From the NCBI RefSeq assembly GCF_900108295.1, contig NZ_FNWK01000001.1, positions 310,001 through 374,000 of the forward strand: a DNA stretch of 64,000 nt. Reading direction: 5' to 3'. The notes under the pieces are model-generated. The model ran no database searches. It was not told the DNA's origin and was given only the letters and a program-made list of their open reading frames with translations. Both the position numbers and the translations under genes were made by a program. Positions 8,573-18,013 of this stretch are shown one piece after another (position 1 is the first letter of the stretch; every line of letters starts with the position of its first letter). Source of the DNA: Sphingopyxis sp. YR583. Its GTDB lineage: Bacteria > Pseudomonadota > Alphaproteobacteria > Sphingomonadales > Sphingomonadaceae.

Positions 8573-9453
8573 GGATAGCTCACCGTCTTAGGCACTTCAG
8601 GGATCGGGATAAATTCTTCGCTGTCGCCGGGGACGAGCGGGAATCTGCGTTCCTTCCACTCCTGCTTCGCCTCGTTGATCCGGTCGCGCGACGAACTCAC
8701 GAAATTCCACCAGACATGGCGCGGCGTTTTGAATGCCTCGCCGCCGAGCAACATCACGCGCGCGTCGGTCTCGGCGCGCAGGGTCATCGCCTGCCCCGGT
8801 TGGAGAATATAGAGGCTCGATCTCTCAAGCCGCTCGCCGTCGAGGCTCGCATCGCCCAATGCCACAAGGATCGCGCGTTCGTCGGCCTCGGCGTCGATCG
8901 GCAGGCTCGCACCCGCGTTCATCAATATGTCGGCATAGATGGTCGCGGCGTGCTGCGTCGTCGGCGCGGTCACGCCCCACAGGCTGCCCATGATCACGCG
9001 CGCCGACACGCTGCCATCCTCGACGAGCGGCAATTTATCGGCGGGCACATGTTCGAAAGCCGGATCGATCTCTTCCTTGCCATCCGGCAGCGCGAGCCAG
9101 GTCTGCATGCCCGAAATCGGCGATCCGGTGGCGCGCTCGACCTGCGGCGTGCGCTCCGAATGGACGATGCCGCGCCCCGCGGTCATCAGGTTGCAGGCGC
9201 CCGGACGGATTGTCGCATAATTGCTCAGGCTGTCGCGGTGGTCGATCGCCCCCTCGAACAAATAGGTCAAGGTCGACAGGTTGATATGCGGGTGTGGACG
9301 CACGTCCATCCCCTGTCCGATGTCGAAATGCGCCGGCCCGAACTGGTCGACGAAAATAAAGGGGCCGACCATCGTCCGCGCCTTGTTCGGCAGCGTGCGC
9401 CGCACATCGAACGCGCCGATATCGTGGGTCGAAGGGGTGATGACGGTGAACAT
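8569..9453 (-). CDS. Pirin family protein
   Basis: This 294-residue bicupin has the pirin hallmarks. These are VGPFIFVDQFGPA, the metal-binding block PHPHINLSTLTYLFEG and the second block GIVHSERTP. Pirins bind iron through His/His/His/Glu; some act as quercetin dioxygenases or redox sensors. The ATG at 9453 shares its A with the cupin stop codon (TGATG), which favours this start over longer in-frame ones. The downstream gene overlaps it by 4 nt. Confidence 0.94.
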   Translation of the reverse strand: MFTVITPSTHDIGAFDVRRTLPNKARTMVGPFIFVDQFGPAHFDIGQGMDVRPHPHINLSTLTYLFEGAIDHRDSLSNYATIRPGACNLMTAGRGIVHSERTPQVERATGSPISGMQTWLALPDGKEEIDPAFEHVPADKLPLVEDGSVSARVIMGSLWGVTAPTTQHAATIYADILMNAGASLPIDAEADERAILVALGDASLDGERLERSSLYILQPGQAMTLRAETDARVMLLGGEAFKTPRHVWWNFVSSSRDRINEAKQEWKERRFPLVPGDSEEFIPIPEVPKTVSYP

Positions 9454-9827
9454 CAGTCGAGCCTTTCCAGCGTCTTTCGGGTTTTCTCTGTTTCGACATT
9501 GCCCGTGTTCAACGTCGAATTCGGTTCGAGAAGCAGCACATGGCATTCGCCGTCCAGCGCCTCGGGGCAATGTTCGACGCCGTGGGGGACGATGATGAAC
9601 TCGCCGGGCTCGACGATCACGTCGCGGTCTCTAAACGCCATCCTCATCCGGCCGGCGACGACGAGGAAAAGTTCGTCCTCTTGCGTGTGATGGTGCCAGT
9701 CGAACTTGCCGTCGAGTTTGACCAGCTTGACCTGAAAATCATTGATGTCGCCTGCGACGCGCGGATTCCACGCATCGGGAATTTTAGCGAAGGCCTCCAT
9801 AAGGTTGACCTTATCCGGCATCGTCAT
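9453..9827 (-). CDS. Small single-domain cupin
   Basis: This 124-residue protein is a single cupin. Its first motif carries the metal ligands in FDWHHHTQEDELF and its second motif is the block GEFIIVPHGVEH. Both metal-binding cupin motifs are complete. Such proteins are usually annotated only as cupin domain-containing, and the substrate is unknown. The ATG at 9827 overlaps the bolA stop as ATGA, and the stop overlaps the pirin start by one base. Two cupin-fold proteins in a row behind bolA suggest a metal or redox theme. Confidence 0.88.
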   Translation of the reverse strand: MTMPDKVNLMEAFAKIPDAWNPRVAGDINDFQVKLVKLDGKFDWHHHTQEDELFLVVAGRMRMAFRDRDVIVEPGEFIIVPHGVEHCPEALDGECHVLLLEPNSTLNTGNVETEKTRKTLERLD

Positions 9828-10114
9828 TCTCCCGGCGCGACCGCCTTGATCGCAAGTGCGTGGACGCGCTGTCCCGGCAGGTCGCCGAGCGCCTTGTTGA
9901 CCGCACGCTGACGCGCGACGCGGTTCTGACCGGCGAAGCCCGCCCATTCGATGTTCAGGCTGAAATGCGACTCGCCGCTGCCGTCATCGCCCATATGGCC
10001 GTGGTGGCTGGCACTATCGTTGCTGAGGATGAAATTGGCGTCGGGAAATGCTGCGCTTAGCAGGCTTTCCATCTCTTGCTGCACGGGGCCTTTGTTGCTC
10101 ATGGGGTTGACCAT
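9824..10114 (-). CDS. bolA: BolA family protein
   Basis: This 96-residue protein has the BolA class fold. A conserved helix with Ala/Phe residues is followed by the S-H-F block GESHFSLNIEWAGF. The RVARQRAVNKAL helix and the C-terminal VHALAIKA strand follow. BolA proteins bind glutaredoxin together with an Fe-S cluster and affect iron homeostasis and cell shape. The ATG at 10114 is preferred because GGAGCG lies six bases before it. It is the first gene of the bolA-cupin-pirin-exported protein operon, and the J-domain gene is divergent. Confidence 0.93.
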   Translation of the reverse strand: MVNPMSNKGPVQQEMESLLSAAFPDANFILSNDSASHHGHMGDDGSGESHFSLNIEWAGFAGQNRVARQRAVNKALGDLPGQRVHALAIKAVAPGE

Positions 10115-10184
10115 AAGCGCTCCATCGCCAAATTATAAGGCCTCCCGAAGATCAGATCTCCACCGTCGATTCCGAAAGCATATC

Positions 10185-10778
10185 GTGCCGTCTTCTGCTC
10201 GCCCCGCCCGTTTTCATGGCCGCGTTCCGCGCGAAGAGCGCTGCGCCGCGCCCGGATGCCGCGAGGCGGGAGAGTTTCGCGCGCCCGTTTCGTCGCAGCG
10301 ATCCCCCGACGGCCCGCCGCCCTACCGCTGGCTGTGCCTCGACCATGTGCGCGAATTCAACGCAGGCTATAACTTCTTCGAAGGGATGAGCGCCGACCAG
10401 ATCATGGCAGCGCAATCGCCCACGGCTGGCTGGGAGACCGAAAGCCGCGCGTTCCGTCCCGCCGGCAGCGCCGACCTGCCGCCGCGCTGGGCGGATTTCA
10501 AGGACCCGATGGACGCACTTGGTGCGCGCTTTCGTCAGCGGATGGACGAAGCGAGGCGCGAGGCGGCAAACCCCGGCCTGTCGCGCGAGGCGCATGATGC
10601 GATGCAGTTACTCGGCTTGCCCGCCGATGCCGACCGCGCGGCACTGCGGCGGCGCTACAGCGAACTCGTGCGCAAATATCATCCCGACCGCAATGGCGGC
10701 GATCGCAGTTTCGAAGCGAGGCTGGGCGCGATAGTCGAGGCTTATCAATTGCTCAGAAAGACCAAGGCGTTCGCATAG
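10185..10778 (+). CDS. J-domain protein with N-terminal cysteine motif
   Basis: This protein is about 197 residues. The N-terminal half holds CAAPGCREAGEFRAP and, later, a CLDH motif. These resemble a zinc knuckle built of C-x4-C and C-x2-H. The C-terminal 65 residues form a J domain with HPDRNGG, which should stimulate DnaK-type ATPases. This is the usual domain order of a family common in alphaproteobacteria. The GTG at 10185 is my choice, with GAAAG before it. A TTG at 10107 would overlap the bolA start and is less likely. Confidence 0.82.
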   Translation: MPSSARPARFHGRVPREERCAAPGCREAGEFRAPVSSQRSPDGPPPYRWLCLDHVREFNAGYNFFEGMSADQIMAAQSPTAGWETESRAFRPAGSADLPPRWADFKDPMDALGARFRQRMDEARREAANPGLSREAHDAMQLLGLPADADRAALRRRYSELVRKYHPDRNGGDRSFEARLGAIVEAYQLLRKTKAFA

Positions 10779-10788
10779 GAGAGGTACA

Positions 10789-11226
10789 ATGACCGACCTG
10801 AACGAAGCACGGATCGAGGTGGTGCGCCGCCATATGGCGCTCGAGATCATGCACGACTGGGACGGCGTCCTCGCTACCTTCGACCATCCGCGATACGAAT
10901 TGATGGGCCCCGGCACGGTTTTCGACGGCGAAGCGGCGGTGCGATCCTATTTCGCGGCGTCGCGCGAGCCCTTTCCCGATCAGGCGAACGAGGTGATCGC
11001 GATCGCCGCCGACGAGGGCACGAACACGGTGCTCGTCGAATTCTGGCTGACGGGCACGCATCTCGGCCCGCTGAAGCTCGGCCTCCGGACGATCGAACCG
11101 ACCGGCAAGGCGTTTCGCATTCGCATGGCGGCAAGTTTCGAATTTGCGCCCGGCGGCGACAAGATTGTCTGCGAGCGTCCCTATTATGACCAGTCGGCGG
11201 CGATGAAGGCGCTCGGTCTGCTCTGA
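10789..11226 (+). CDS. SnoaL/NTF2-like fold protein
   Basis: This 145-residue protein is of the ester cyclase or nuclear transport factor 2-like family. The pattern is an N-terminal helix with HMALEIMHDWDGVLATF, then GPGTVFDGEAAVRSYF, and several strands ending in FEFAPGGDKI. Proteins of this group are small barrels with varied or unknown functions. It starts 10 bases after the J-domain gene with AGGAGAGG as binding site, so the two are probably co-transcribed. Confidence 0.85.
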   Translation: MTDLNEARIEVVRRHMALEIMHDWDGVLATFDHPRYELMGPGTVFDGEAAVRSYFAASREPFPDQANEVIAIAADEGTNTVLVEFWLTGTHLGPLKLGLRTIEPTGKAFRIRMAASFEFAPGGDKIVCERPYYDQSAAMKALGLL

Positions 11227-11319
11227 AAAGGCGTTGCAAGCCGCAACCCATGACGATACCGCGACAGCCGAAGCGCCGCCCGGCGGCGACTCTCCCCGTT
11301 TGCTTGCTGGACTTTTGCC

Positions 11320-12309
11320 ATGACCGATATCCCGAACAGCCTTCCCGACCACCACGGTTCGACGCTCCTCGGCGCGCCCGATACCGAGGTCGATGCGCGC
11401 GAGTTGTTCGGCGTCGATATCGACATGAAGGTGCCGGCATTCAGCGAGGCTGACGAGCGTGTTCCCGACCTCGATCCGGCCTACGTCTTCGACGGCGACA
11501 CGACGCTCGCGATCCTCGCCGGCTTCAAATATAACCGCCGCGTCATGGTGCAGGGCTATCACGGCACCGGCAAGTCGACGCATATCGAACAGGTTGCGGC
11601 GCGACTCAAATGGCCATGCATCCGCGTCAACCTCGACGCGCATATCAGCCGTATCGACCTTGTCGGCCGCGACGCGATCGTGCTGCGCGACGGCCAGCAG
11701 GTCACCGAATTCCGCGAAGGCCTGCTCCCCTGGGCGCTGCAGACGCCGACCGCGCTCGTCTTCGACGAATATGACGCGGGCCGCCCCGACGTGATGTTCG
11801 TGATCCAGCGCGTGCTGGAGACCGAGGGCAAGCTGACCCTGCTCGACCAGAACCGCGTGATCCGGCCGAACCCGCATTTCCGCCTCTTCTCGACCGCGAA
11901 CACCGTCGGCCTCGGCGACACGAGCGGGCTCTATCACGGCACGCAGCAGATCAACCAGGGCCAGATGGACCGCTGGAACATCGTCGTCACGCTCAACTAT
12001 CTGCCCGCCGCGACCGAAAGCGCGATCATCCTCGCCAAGGTGCCGAACACTGACGAGACGACGATCGCCAACATGGTCAAGGTCGCCGATCTCACGCGCC
12101 AAGGCTTCATCAACGGCGACATTTCGACCGTGATGTCGCCGCGTACCGTGATCAGCTGGGCGCAGAACACGGCGATCTTCAACAACATCGGCTTCGCGTT
12201 CCGCCTCTCGTTCCTCAACAAGTGCGACGAGGCCGAACGGATGATCGTTGCCGAATATTACCAGCGCGTGTTCGGCGAAGACCTGCCCGAAAGCGTCGTC
12301 GCCCGCTAA
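11320..12309 (+). CDS. cobS: Cobaltochelatase-type AAA+ ATPase, CobS
   Basis: This 329-residue protein is the AAA+ subunit that, with CobT and CobN, inserts cobalt into hydrogenobyrinic acid a,c-diamide in aerobic cobalamin synthesis. The Walker A motif is GYHGTGKST (residues 79-87) and the Walker B region is LVFDEYD (146-152). Length and blocks match CobS along the whole protein. It is four bases from the convergent DUF5694-like gene. cobT lies 3.9 kb away on the same strand and cobN is not in the window. Confidence 0.93.
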   Translation: MTDIPNSLPDHHGSTLLGAPDTEVDARELFGVDIDMKVPAFSEADERVPDLDPAYVFDGDTTLAILAGFKYNRRVMVQGYHGTGKSTHIEQVAARLKWPCIRVNLDAHISRIDLVGRDAIVLRDGQQVTEFREGLLPWALQTPTALVFDEYDAGRPDVMFVIQRVLETEGKLTLLDQNRVIRPNPHFRLFSTANTVGLGDTSGLYHGTQQINQGQMDRWNIVVTLNYLPAATESAIILAKVPNTDETTIANMVKVADLTRQGFINGDISTVMSPRTVISWAQNTAIFNNIGFAFRLSFLNKCDEAERMIVAEYYQRVFGEDLPESVVAR

Positions 12310-12313
12310 GCAG

Positions 12314-13381
12314 TCATTTCAATATGGTCGCGGCGTCCACCACCCGGACGTCGTGCATCATATTGAGATATGCTTCGAAATAACCCTTGTGCGACGCGCC
12401 GACGATCGCGAGCGTGCGTGCGCCGGGGCGGACCGCCATCGCGGCGCGGATATTTGCCACCATGCGCAGATTCCGCGTTTCCCACCAGCCGGTGTAGCGG
12501 CGCCCATATTGCTGTGCGCTAGTGTCGGAAAGTGCCGCGCCGAAATCGCTGTCGAACGCCATGCGCATCGTCTCCGGACTGTTATAATTGCGGTAGAGCG
12601 CGAGCACGCCATTGGCGTCGAGTTTCGCCTCGAGCGCCTTGTCGGCGGCGATCCGCTCCTTCACCGCCGGATTGTCCCAGATCCGCTGGAGCGCCGCGCC
12701 ATAGCCCGGATCCTTGTCGAGCGATGCGGTGACGCCGTCGGCGCTATGGTCGTCGGTCGCATAGACGCGCTCGAGCCCCAGCCGCGCGGCGAGCGCCGAT
12801 CCGATCAGGAAATTCTCGTTGCGACCGGTCATCGCCTTGTCGAGTACCCCGACGAGCGTCACATCCAGACCGTCGCCCGCGCGCCGTTCGTTCGCAGGAA
12901 GCCGCAACCACTGAACCAGCGCGGACGGGCGTTCCCCACCCGCAAGGAACAGGGCGGCGAGGCGGCGGCGGTCCGAAGGCGCGGGGTTTGCCGGCCAGCC
13001 AGCCAGCATCTTGTCAGCCTCAATCGTCGCAGCAACCATGTCGAGCCCGACGATCTGCTGCGCGGCCGCAGGATCCCAACAATAGTCGGCCGCGCCCGGA
13101 TAGAGCGGCTTATAGCGGACCAACAGTTCGCAATCGGCGCCCGACAGCCCCTCGATCGTGATGATTTCGGGTTTCCATTCTGCGAGGCGGACAAGCAGCG
13201 GTTCGAGACTCTCCGGCTTGAAGCTGTCGGGCAATCCCGACAGGTGCGGCGTACCGAGCACAAGCAATTCGCCAGGCCTCCCGGCAACATTGTCCTTCAG
13301 CGTCCGCGGGTCGAATTCTGGGGCGTAAGCGGGCTGTGCCGCCGCGCTCATCGTCAGCAACAACGCGGTAAAGGCCGTCAC
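12314..13381 (-). CDS. Exported DUF5694-like protein
   Basis: This 355-residue protein has a signal peptide cleaved near AQPAYA. Two blocks at its ends, LVLGTPHLSGLP near residue 41 and AIVGASHKGYFEAYL near the C-terminus, resemble the TraB/ChaN-like superfamily to which DUF5694 belongs. No enzymatic activity is established for the family. The start is GTG at 13381, with a perfect GGAGG five bases before it. It is divergent from the lipoprotein hydrolase gene. Confidence 0.75.
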   Translation of the reverse strand: MTAFTALLLTMSAAAQPAYAPEFDPRTLKDNVAGRPGELLVLGTPHLSGLPDSFKPESLEPLLVRLAEWKPEIITIEGLSGADCELLVRYKPLYPGAADYCWDPAAAQQIVGLDMVAATIEADKMLAGWPANPAPSDRRRLAALFLAGGERPSALVQWLRLPANERRAGDGLDVTLVGVLDKAMTGRNENFLIGSALAARLGLERVYATDDHSADGVTASLDKDPGYGAALQRIWDNPAVKERIAADKALEAKLDANGVLALYRNYNSPETMRMAFDSDFGAALSDTSAQQYGRRYTGWWETRNLRMVANIRAAMAVRPGARTLAIVGASHKGYFEAYLNMMHDVRVVDAATILK

Positions 13382-13436
13382 GAAATCCTCCCCTGTGAAC
13401 GGACCGGACGAACGGCCATGGACTCACGATAAACCA

Positions 13437-13458
13437 AGTGTATTACTCTATCAACACT
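13437..13458. promoter_or_regulatory. Imperfect inverted repeat between divergent genes
   Basis: AGTGT at 13437 and ACACT ending at 13458 are complementary arms of a 22-bp AT-rich element, with a partly symmetrical centre of TATTAC and TATCA type. It lies between the divergent DUF5694-like and lipoprotein hydrolase genes. The spacing resembles operators of GntR-type repressors, but no regulator gene is nearby, so the assignment is weak. Confidence 0.25.
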
Positions 13459-13535
13459 CTATGCCGGAGCGCTTTCGTGCTTCCAAAGCCAACCATCCTC
13501 TGCCAGCGTCGGCGAATGTATCAGGCTTTTCAAAG

Positions 13536-14738
13536 ATGAAGACCGCCATGCGAAACCGCCTGCTCGCCTTGCTCGCAATTGCCCCGCTATCCGGGTGCAG
13601 CATTGCGGCGGTCGATTATGGCAAGGTTCGCCACGCCGATTATGTCGCCGACCCGCGCTGTACCGCGCAGCCCGGCGCTGCTGTCGATGGCGAGGCGCTG
13701 CCCTTTTTCTTTGCAACGAGCCGCCTGCCCGACTGTCGCACGCCCGAGATCATCCTGCTCCGCCACCGCGGCGACCAGATGCGTTACGGTCGCTTCAACG
13801 CGCCGCGCGACGTCGTCGTCGATAGGAAGAAGCGGCTGCTCGCCCCAGTCGCTTTCCAGACCTCGGCCGACTGGTGGCGCGCGCTACAGGCCGAGACCGA
13901 CCGCAAGCAGGGGCGCGTGCTACTCTATGTCCACGGTTATCGGGAAAATTTCTCGACTACATCGAAAGACGCCGCGCAGATCGCGCGGATGACCGGCTTC
14001 GACGGGCCGATCATCGAATATAGCTGGCCGTCGCAGGGCAAGATATTGAGCTATGTCGTCGACGAGACGAACATGTATCACGACGTCCGCAACTTCCGCG
14101 ATTTCCTGAAGACGCTCGCAGAACAAACGTGGGTGAAGGAGATCGTCGTCGTCTCGCACTCGCTGGGCGCGCGGTTGGTGATCCCGGCGATTTCCTATGT
14201 CGACCGCACATCGAGCAACGCCGACAGCAGCAACATCTCGAACATCATTCTCGCCTCGCCCGACATCGACCGCGAGACGTTCGAGCGCGATATCGAGGAA
14301 GAGGTACTGTCGGCGCGGCGCGTCGCGAATAATCGGCGGATCACCGTCTACACCTCGCGCGCCGACAAGGCGCTCGCCGCGTCGCGCGCGATCCACGGCT
14401 ATCCGCGGCTGGGCTCTCCCTATTGTTTCGATCCGTTCGAGGCGGCTGATCTGAAGGCCAAGGGGCTGCCCGAGCGTTGTTATCCCGCGTCGCGCCCGGG
14501 CCTAATCGTCATCGACACGACTGACGTGTCGCGCGGATCAACCGGCCACAGCAACTTCCTGCGCAGCGCGGTCGTGTGCTGGGATTTTATCGATGTCGTG
14601 GCGAACAAGCGTACCCGGCCCGAGCGCGTCCCGACGCAATGGGCGCATGTATTCCGGCTGCTCCCCGACCCGGCGGTGCCGAAAGACGGCGACGACGCAA
14701 TATGTCAGCGCACGCCCGAGGTCGAAGAGCCGATGTGA
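13536..14738 (+). CDS. Lipoprotein alpha/beta hydrolase, DUF900-like
   Basis: This protein of about 400 residues starts with a lipoprotein signal whose lipobox is LSGC (MRNRLLALLAIAPLSGC), so it should be membrane-anchored. The hydrolase core shows FFATSR, then LLYVHGYRENF, EYSWPSQGK and the nucleophile elbow SHSLGAR. These are the marks of the DUF900 esterase family. The ATG at 13536 is used; the ATG at 13548 would also give a complete signal. No substrate can be inferred. Confidence 0.87.
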   Translation: MKTAMRNRLLALLAIAPLSGCSIAAVDYGKVRHADYVADPRCTAQPGAAVDGEALPFFFATSRLPDCRTPEIILLRHRGDQMRYGRFNAPRDVVVDRKKRLLAPVAFQTSADWWRALQAETDRKQGRVLLYVHGYRENFSTTSKDAAQIARMTGFDGPIIEYSWPSQGKILSYVVDETNMYHDVRNFRDFLKTLAEQTWVKEIVVVSHSLGARLVIPAISYVDRTSSNADSSNISNIILASPDIDRETFERDIEEEVLSARRVANNRRITVYTSRADKALAASRAIHGYPRLGSPYCFDPFEAADLKAKGLPERCYPASRPGLIVIDTTDVSRGSTGHSNFLRSAVVCWDFIDVVANKRTRPERVPTQWAHVFRLLPDPAVPKDGDDAICQRTPEVEEPM

Positions 14739-14742
14739 GGCT

Positions 14743-14874
14743 CTAAAAGCCGCACATGATCGCGACATTGGCGAGCCAGACGACCGGCCCCTCGCCGGTC
14801 CACAGCCACAAACCACCCGCCGCGACCAGGACAAATAGCGCAAGCGCGATCCAGTCCTGCCGCGCGAGCCTCAC
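14743..14874 (-). CDS. 43-residue membrane protein coupled to the MFS gene
   Basis: A GTG at 14872-14874 overlaps the TGA of the MFS transporter as GTGA and opens a 43-codon frame ending in TAG. After a basic start (RLARQDW) come a long hydrophobic segment with ALALFVLVAAGGLWLW and a shorter one with VVWLANVAIMCGF. It is therefore a probable small inner membrane protein made by translational coupling. Its stop lies 4 nt from the convergent hydrolase gene, so the frame fills the space between the two genes exactly. I do not recognise a family. Confidence 0.6.
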   Translation of the reverse strand: MRLARQDWIALALFVLVAAGGLWLWTGEGPVVWLANVAIMCGF

Positions 14875-16088
14875 GCCGGTTGCAGCCGTTTGACCGGCGC
14901 ATCGGCGATCGGGAGGTGGACGAGCCCCGCGAACAGCCCGAGGGCGATCGAGAAGCCCCAAGCGATATTGTAGCTGCCCGTCGCATCGAAGATCAGACCC
15001 GCGGTATAGGCGCCGAAGAAGCTGCCAACCTGATGGCTGAGGAACACGATGCCATAGAGCATCGACAGATGGCGGACGCCGAAAACGCGCCCGACGATCC
15101 CGCTGGTGAGCGGCACGGTGCCCAGCCACAAAAACCCCATCGCACCCGCGAAAACGAGCGCGCTCGCATGGCTGAGAGGCAGAAAAAGGAAGAGCGCGAT
15201 CACCGCCGAGCGCGCTGTGTATAGCGCCGACAGCACATATTTCTGGCGCATAAAATCGCCAGCGCGGCCGAACACATAGGAACCGAGGATATTGAACAGC
15301 CCGACCAGTGCCAGCACCTGCGCACCGATTTCGATCCCGAGCCCTTTGTCATCAAGATAGGCCGGAAGATGCGTCGCGATGAAAGCGATGTGGAAACCGC
15401 AGACGAAGAATCCGGCGTTGAGCAACCAATAGCCGCGGTGGACGGCAGCCTCGCGCAACGCCTCACGCGCAGTCTGCTCCTCAACTGCGAGCGTCCCGGA
15501 TGCGTCCGTCCGGCCGGAGACCCCGATCGCGAGCAGGCCGCACAGCGCGACAAGGCCCGCCATGATCCACAAGGTCTCGTGATAGCCGATGTTACCCAGG
15601 AGCATCGAAGCGAATGGCACGACAAGAAACTGGCCGAGCGAGCCGCCCGCGGTGACGATGCCGAACGCGCTGCTGCGCTTTTCGGGGCTGACCACGCGCC
15701 CGACCGCACCGAGCACGACGACAAAGGTCGTCGCCGACTGCGCCATACCGATCAGCAGGCCGAAGCTGATATGCAGCCCGATCGCATCGGTCGCGAACGC
15801 TGCGCCGATCAGCCCGAGCGCATAAAGCAGCGCACCGCCGAGCACGACGCGGCCCGCGCCATGCTTGTCGGCAAGCGCCCCGACAAAGGGCTGGACGAGG
15901 CCGAACAGCAGGTTCTGCAGGGCCATGGCAAGGCCGAAGTCCGAACGACTGATCCCGATATCGACGCTCATCTGCGGCAGGAACAGGCCGAACGACTGGC
16001 GGACACCCATTGCGAGCGTGACGATGAAGGCAGCGCACAGGATAACAATCCAGGGCTTTTTCATGGGCGAGATTTGGGGGGAGGACAT
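14871..16088 (-). CDS. MFS transporter
   Basis: This 405-residue protein has about twelve membrane helices in two halves. The inter-helix loop motif of the major facilitator superfamily, GALADKHGAGRVVLGG, follows the second helix. The overall pattern (MGVRQSFGLFLPQMS, then FGLAMALQNL) resembles the monocarboxylate or OFA-like group, but the substrate is not known. ATG at 16088 or ATG at 16064 may be the start, because the second has the hydrophobic helix directly after MKKP. It is coupled to the 43-residue gene. Confidence 0.9.
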   Translation of the reverse strand: MSSPQISPMKKPWIVILCAAFIVTLAMGVRQSFGLFLPQMSVDIGISRSDFGLAMALQNLLFGLVQPFVGALADKHGAGRVVLGGALLYALGLIGAAFATDAIGLHISFGLLIGMAQSATTFVVVLGAVGRVVSPEKRSSAFGIVTAGGSLGQFLVVPFASMLLGNIGYHETLWIMAGLVALCGLLAIGVSGRTDASGTLAVEEQTAREALREAAVHRGYWLLNAGFFVCGFHIAFIATHLPAYLDDKGLGIEIGAQVLALVGLFNILGSYVFGRAGDFMRQKYVLSALYTARSAVIALFLFLPLSHASALVFAGAMGFLWLGTVPLTSGIVGRVFGVRHLSMLYGIVFLSHQVGSFFGAYTAGLIFDATGSYNIAWGFSIALGLFAGLVHLPIADAPVKRLQPA

Positions 16089-16189
16089 AAGCCGCCGATG
16101 CGCCCGCCCTCCCCGTCCGTCAAGCGAGCATAGCTATCCGTCTGCGCCATCTTTCTTCTCGACCGAAAGCTGGTTAGAGCCGACTCGAA

Positions 16190-18013
16190 ATGTCCAGCCA
16201 ATCACCCCTCGACGATTTCAAGGCCGCGCTGTCGAGCGTTGCGCGCGCGGTAACCCGCGATGCCGAGGTAGAAGTAGGCTTTACCGCCGACGCCCCCGCG
16301 CAGATCGGCAAGGCGATCAAGGTGCCGACGCCTTCGCGTACGCTGCCCGCCGATCAGGTCGCCGAGGCGCGCGGCTTTGCGGATAGCTATGCCTTGCGCA
16401 TGAAGCATCATAGCGAGAAATTGCACGCCGCGTCGCGTCCGAACGAACCGCTTGCCGCGGCCGCATTCGACGCGATGGAGCGCGCGCGGATCGAAGCGCT
16501 TGGCGCACGCCACATGGACGGGATGCGCAGTAACCTCGCCTCCAGCCTTGCGATGCGGATGCGCAGCGACCCGATCAGCCGCGCCCAGAACCGCGAGGAT
16601 GTGCCGATTTCGAGCGCGCTCGAACTGATGCTGCGCGAGGCGCTGACCGGCGAGCAGGCGCCGCAAGGGACCGAAACCGGGCTATCGCTGGTCCGCGAAT
16701 GGATCACCAACGAAGCGGGCGGCGACCTGACCGCACTGTCGATGCTGCTCGACGATCAGGCCGCCTTTGCCGAAACCGCGAAGCTCGCGCTCCGCCACCT
16801 CGACCTCATCCAGAGCGACGAACCGCTTGAGGAGGGCGCCGAAGACGGCGGCGAGCAGGATGAGACCGAGGCCGAAGAAAGTCAGGAAGAGCAGGAAAGC
16901 GAAGACGGCGGTTCCGGCGAATCGCAGGTCGATGCCCGTGCCGAAATGGCGGGCGACCAGGCCGACGACGGCGACAGCGACCCCGATGCGCAGGAAATGG
17001 AAGCCGACGGCGAGCCCGAGATGGGCGGCGAAGGCGACGAGGGCATGCTTCCCGTTCGCCCCAACCGCCTGCCGAGCGACATTCCCGATTTCAACTATCT
17101 GCGCTTCACCGAAAAGCATGACGAGATCATCCTCGCGACCGAGCTGTGCGACGCCGACGAACTGACACGGCTACGCGCCTATCTCGACCAGCAAATGACG
17201 CATCTTCAGGGCGCGGTGACCAAGCTTGCGAACCGGCTCCAGCGCCGGTTGATGGCGCAGCAGAACCGCGCGTGGGATTTCGATCAGGAGGAAGGCCAAC
17301 TCGACGCCGCGCGCCTCGCACGCGTCATCGTCTCGCCGGGCCAATCGCTGTCGTACAAGATCGAACGCGATACCGACTTCCGCGATACCGTCGTCACCTT
17401 GCTGATCGACAATTCGGGTTCGATGCGCGGGCGACCGATCAGCATCGCCGCGATCAGCGCCGACATCCTCGCGCGCACGCTCGAACGCTGCGGCGTGAAG
17501 ACCGAAATCCTCGGCTTTACGACGCGGACGTGGAAGGGTGGGCAAAGCCGAGAAGACTGGCTCGCCGCCGGACGTCCGGCGCACCCCGGCCGCCTCAACG
17601 ACCTGCGCCACATCATCTACAAGCCGGCCGACGAACCCTATCGCCGCGCGCGCAAGTCGCTCGGCCTGATGATGCGTGAGGGGCTATTGAAGGAGAATAT
17701 CGACGGCGAGGCGCTGATGTGGGCGCATCAACGGATCATCGGGCGCCCCGAAGAGCGCAAGATATTGATGGTGATTTCAGACGGCGCGCCGGTCGACGAC
17801 AGCACCTTGTCGGTGAACCACGGCGCCTATCTGGACCAGCATCTGCGGCAAGTGATCGAATGGATCGAGAACCGCTCGCCCGTCGAACTCTGCGCGATCG
17901 GTATCGGGCACGACGTCACGCGCTATTACAGCCGCGCGGTGACGATCATGGATGCCGAACAGCTCGGCGGAACGATGGTCGAACAACTCGCGGGATTGTT
18001 CGATATCGATTGA
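16190..18013 (+). CDS. cobT: Cobaltochelatase-type subunit CobT
   Basis: This 607-residue protein has the CobT N-terminal domain, a very acidic Glu/Asp/Gln/Ser hinge (about residues 205-285) and a C-terminal von Willebrand factor A domain. The metal site is DNSGSM at residues 407-412. In the cobaltochelatase CobT forms a ring with CobS and gives metal specificity, while CobN carries the active site. No cob biosynthesis genes lie next to it. Length and hinge match the family. Confidence 0.93.
   Translation: MSSQSPLDDFKAALSSVARAVTRDAEVEVGFTADAPAQIGKAIKVPTPSRTLPADQVAEARGFADSYALRMKHHSEKLHAASRPNEPLAAAAFDAMERARIEALGARHMDGMRSNLASSLAMRMRSDPISRAQNREDVPISSALELMLREALTGEQAPQGTETGLSLVREWITNEAGGDLTALSMLLDDQAAFAETAKLALRHLDLIQSDEPLEEGAEDGGEQDETEAEESQEEQESEDGGSGESQVDARAEMAGDQADDGDSDPDAQEMEADGEPEMGGEGDEGMLPVRPNRLPSDIPDFNYLRFTEKHDEIILATELCDADELTRLRAYLDQQMTHLQGAVTKLANRLQRRLMAQQNRAWDFDQEEGQLDAARLARVIVSPGQSLSYKIERDTDFRDTVVTLLIDNSGSMRGRPISIAAISADILARTLERCGVKTEILGFTTRTWKGGQSREDWLAAGRPAHPGRLNDLRHIIYKPADEPYRRARKSLGLMMREGLLKENIDGEALMWAHQRIIGRPEERKILMVISDGAPVDDSTLSVNHGAYLDQHLRQVIEWIENRSPVELCAIGIGHDVTRYYSRAVTIMDAEQLGGTMVEQLAGLFDID

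Noticed and set aside
11227..11319. A cobalamin riboswitch before cobS
   Set aside because: The gap is 93 bases and has no B12 box or matching conserved core.
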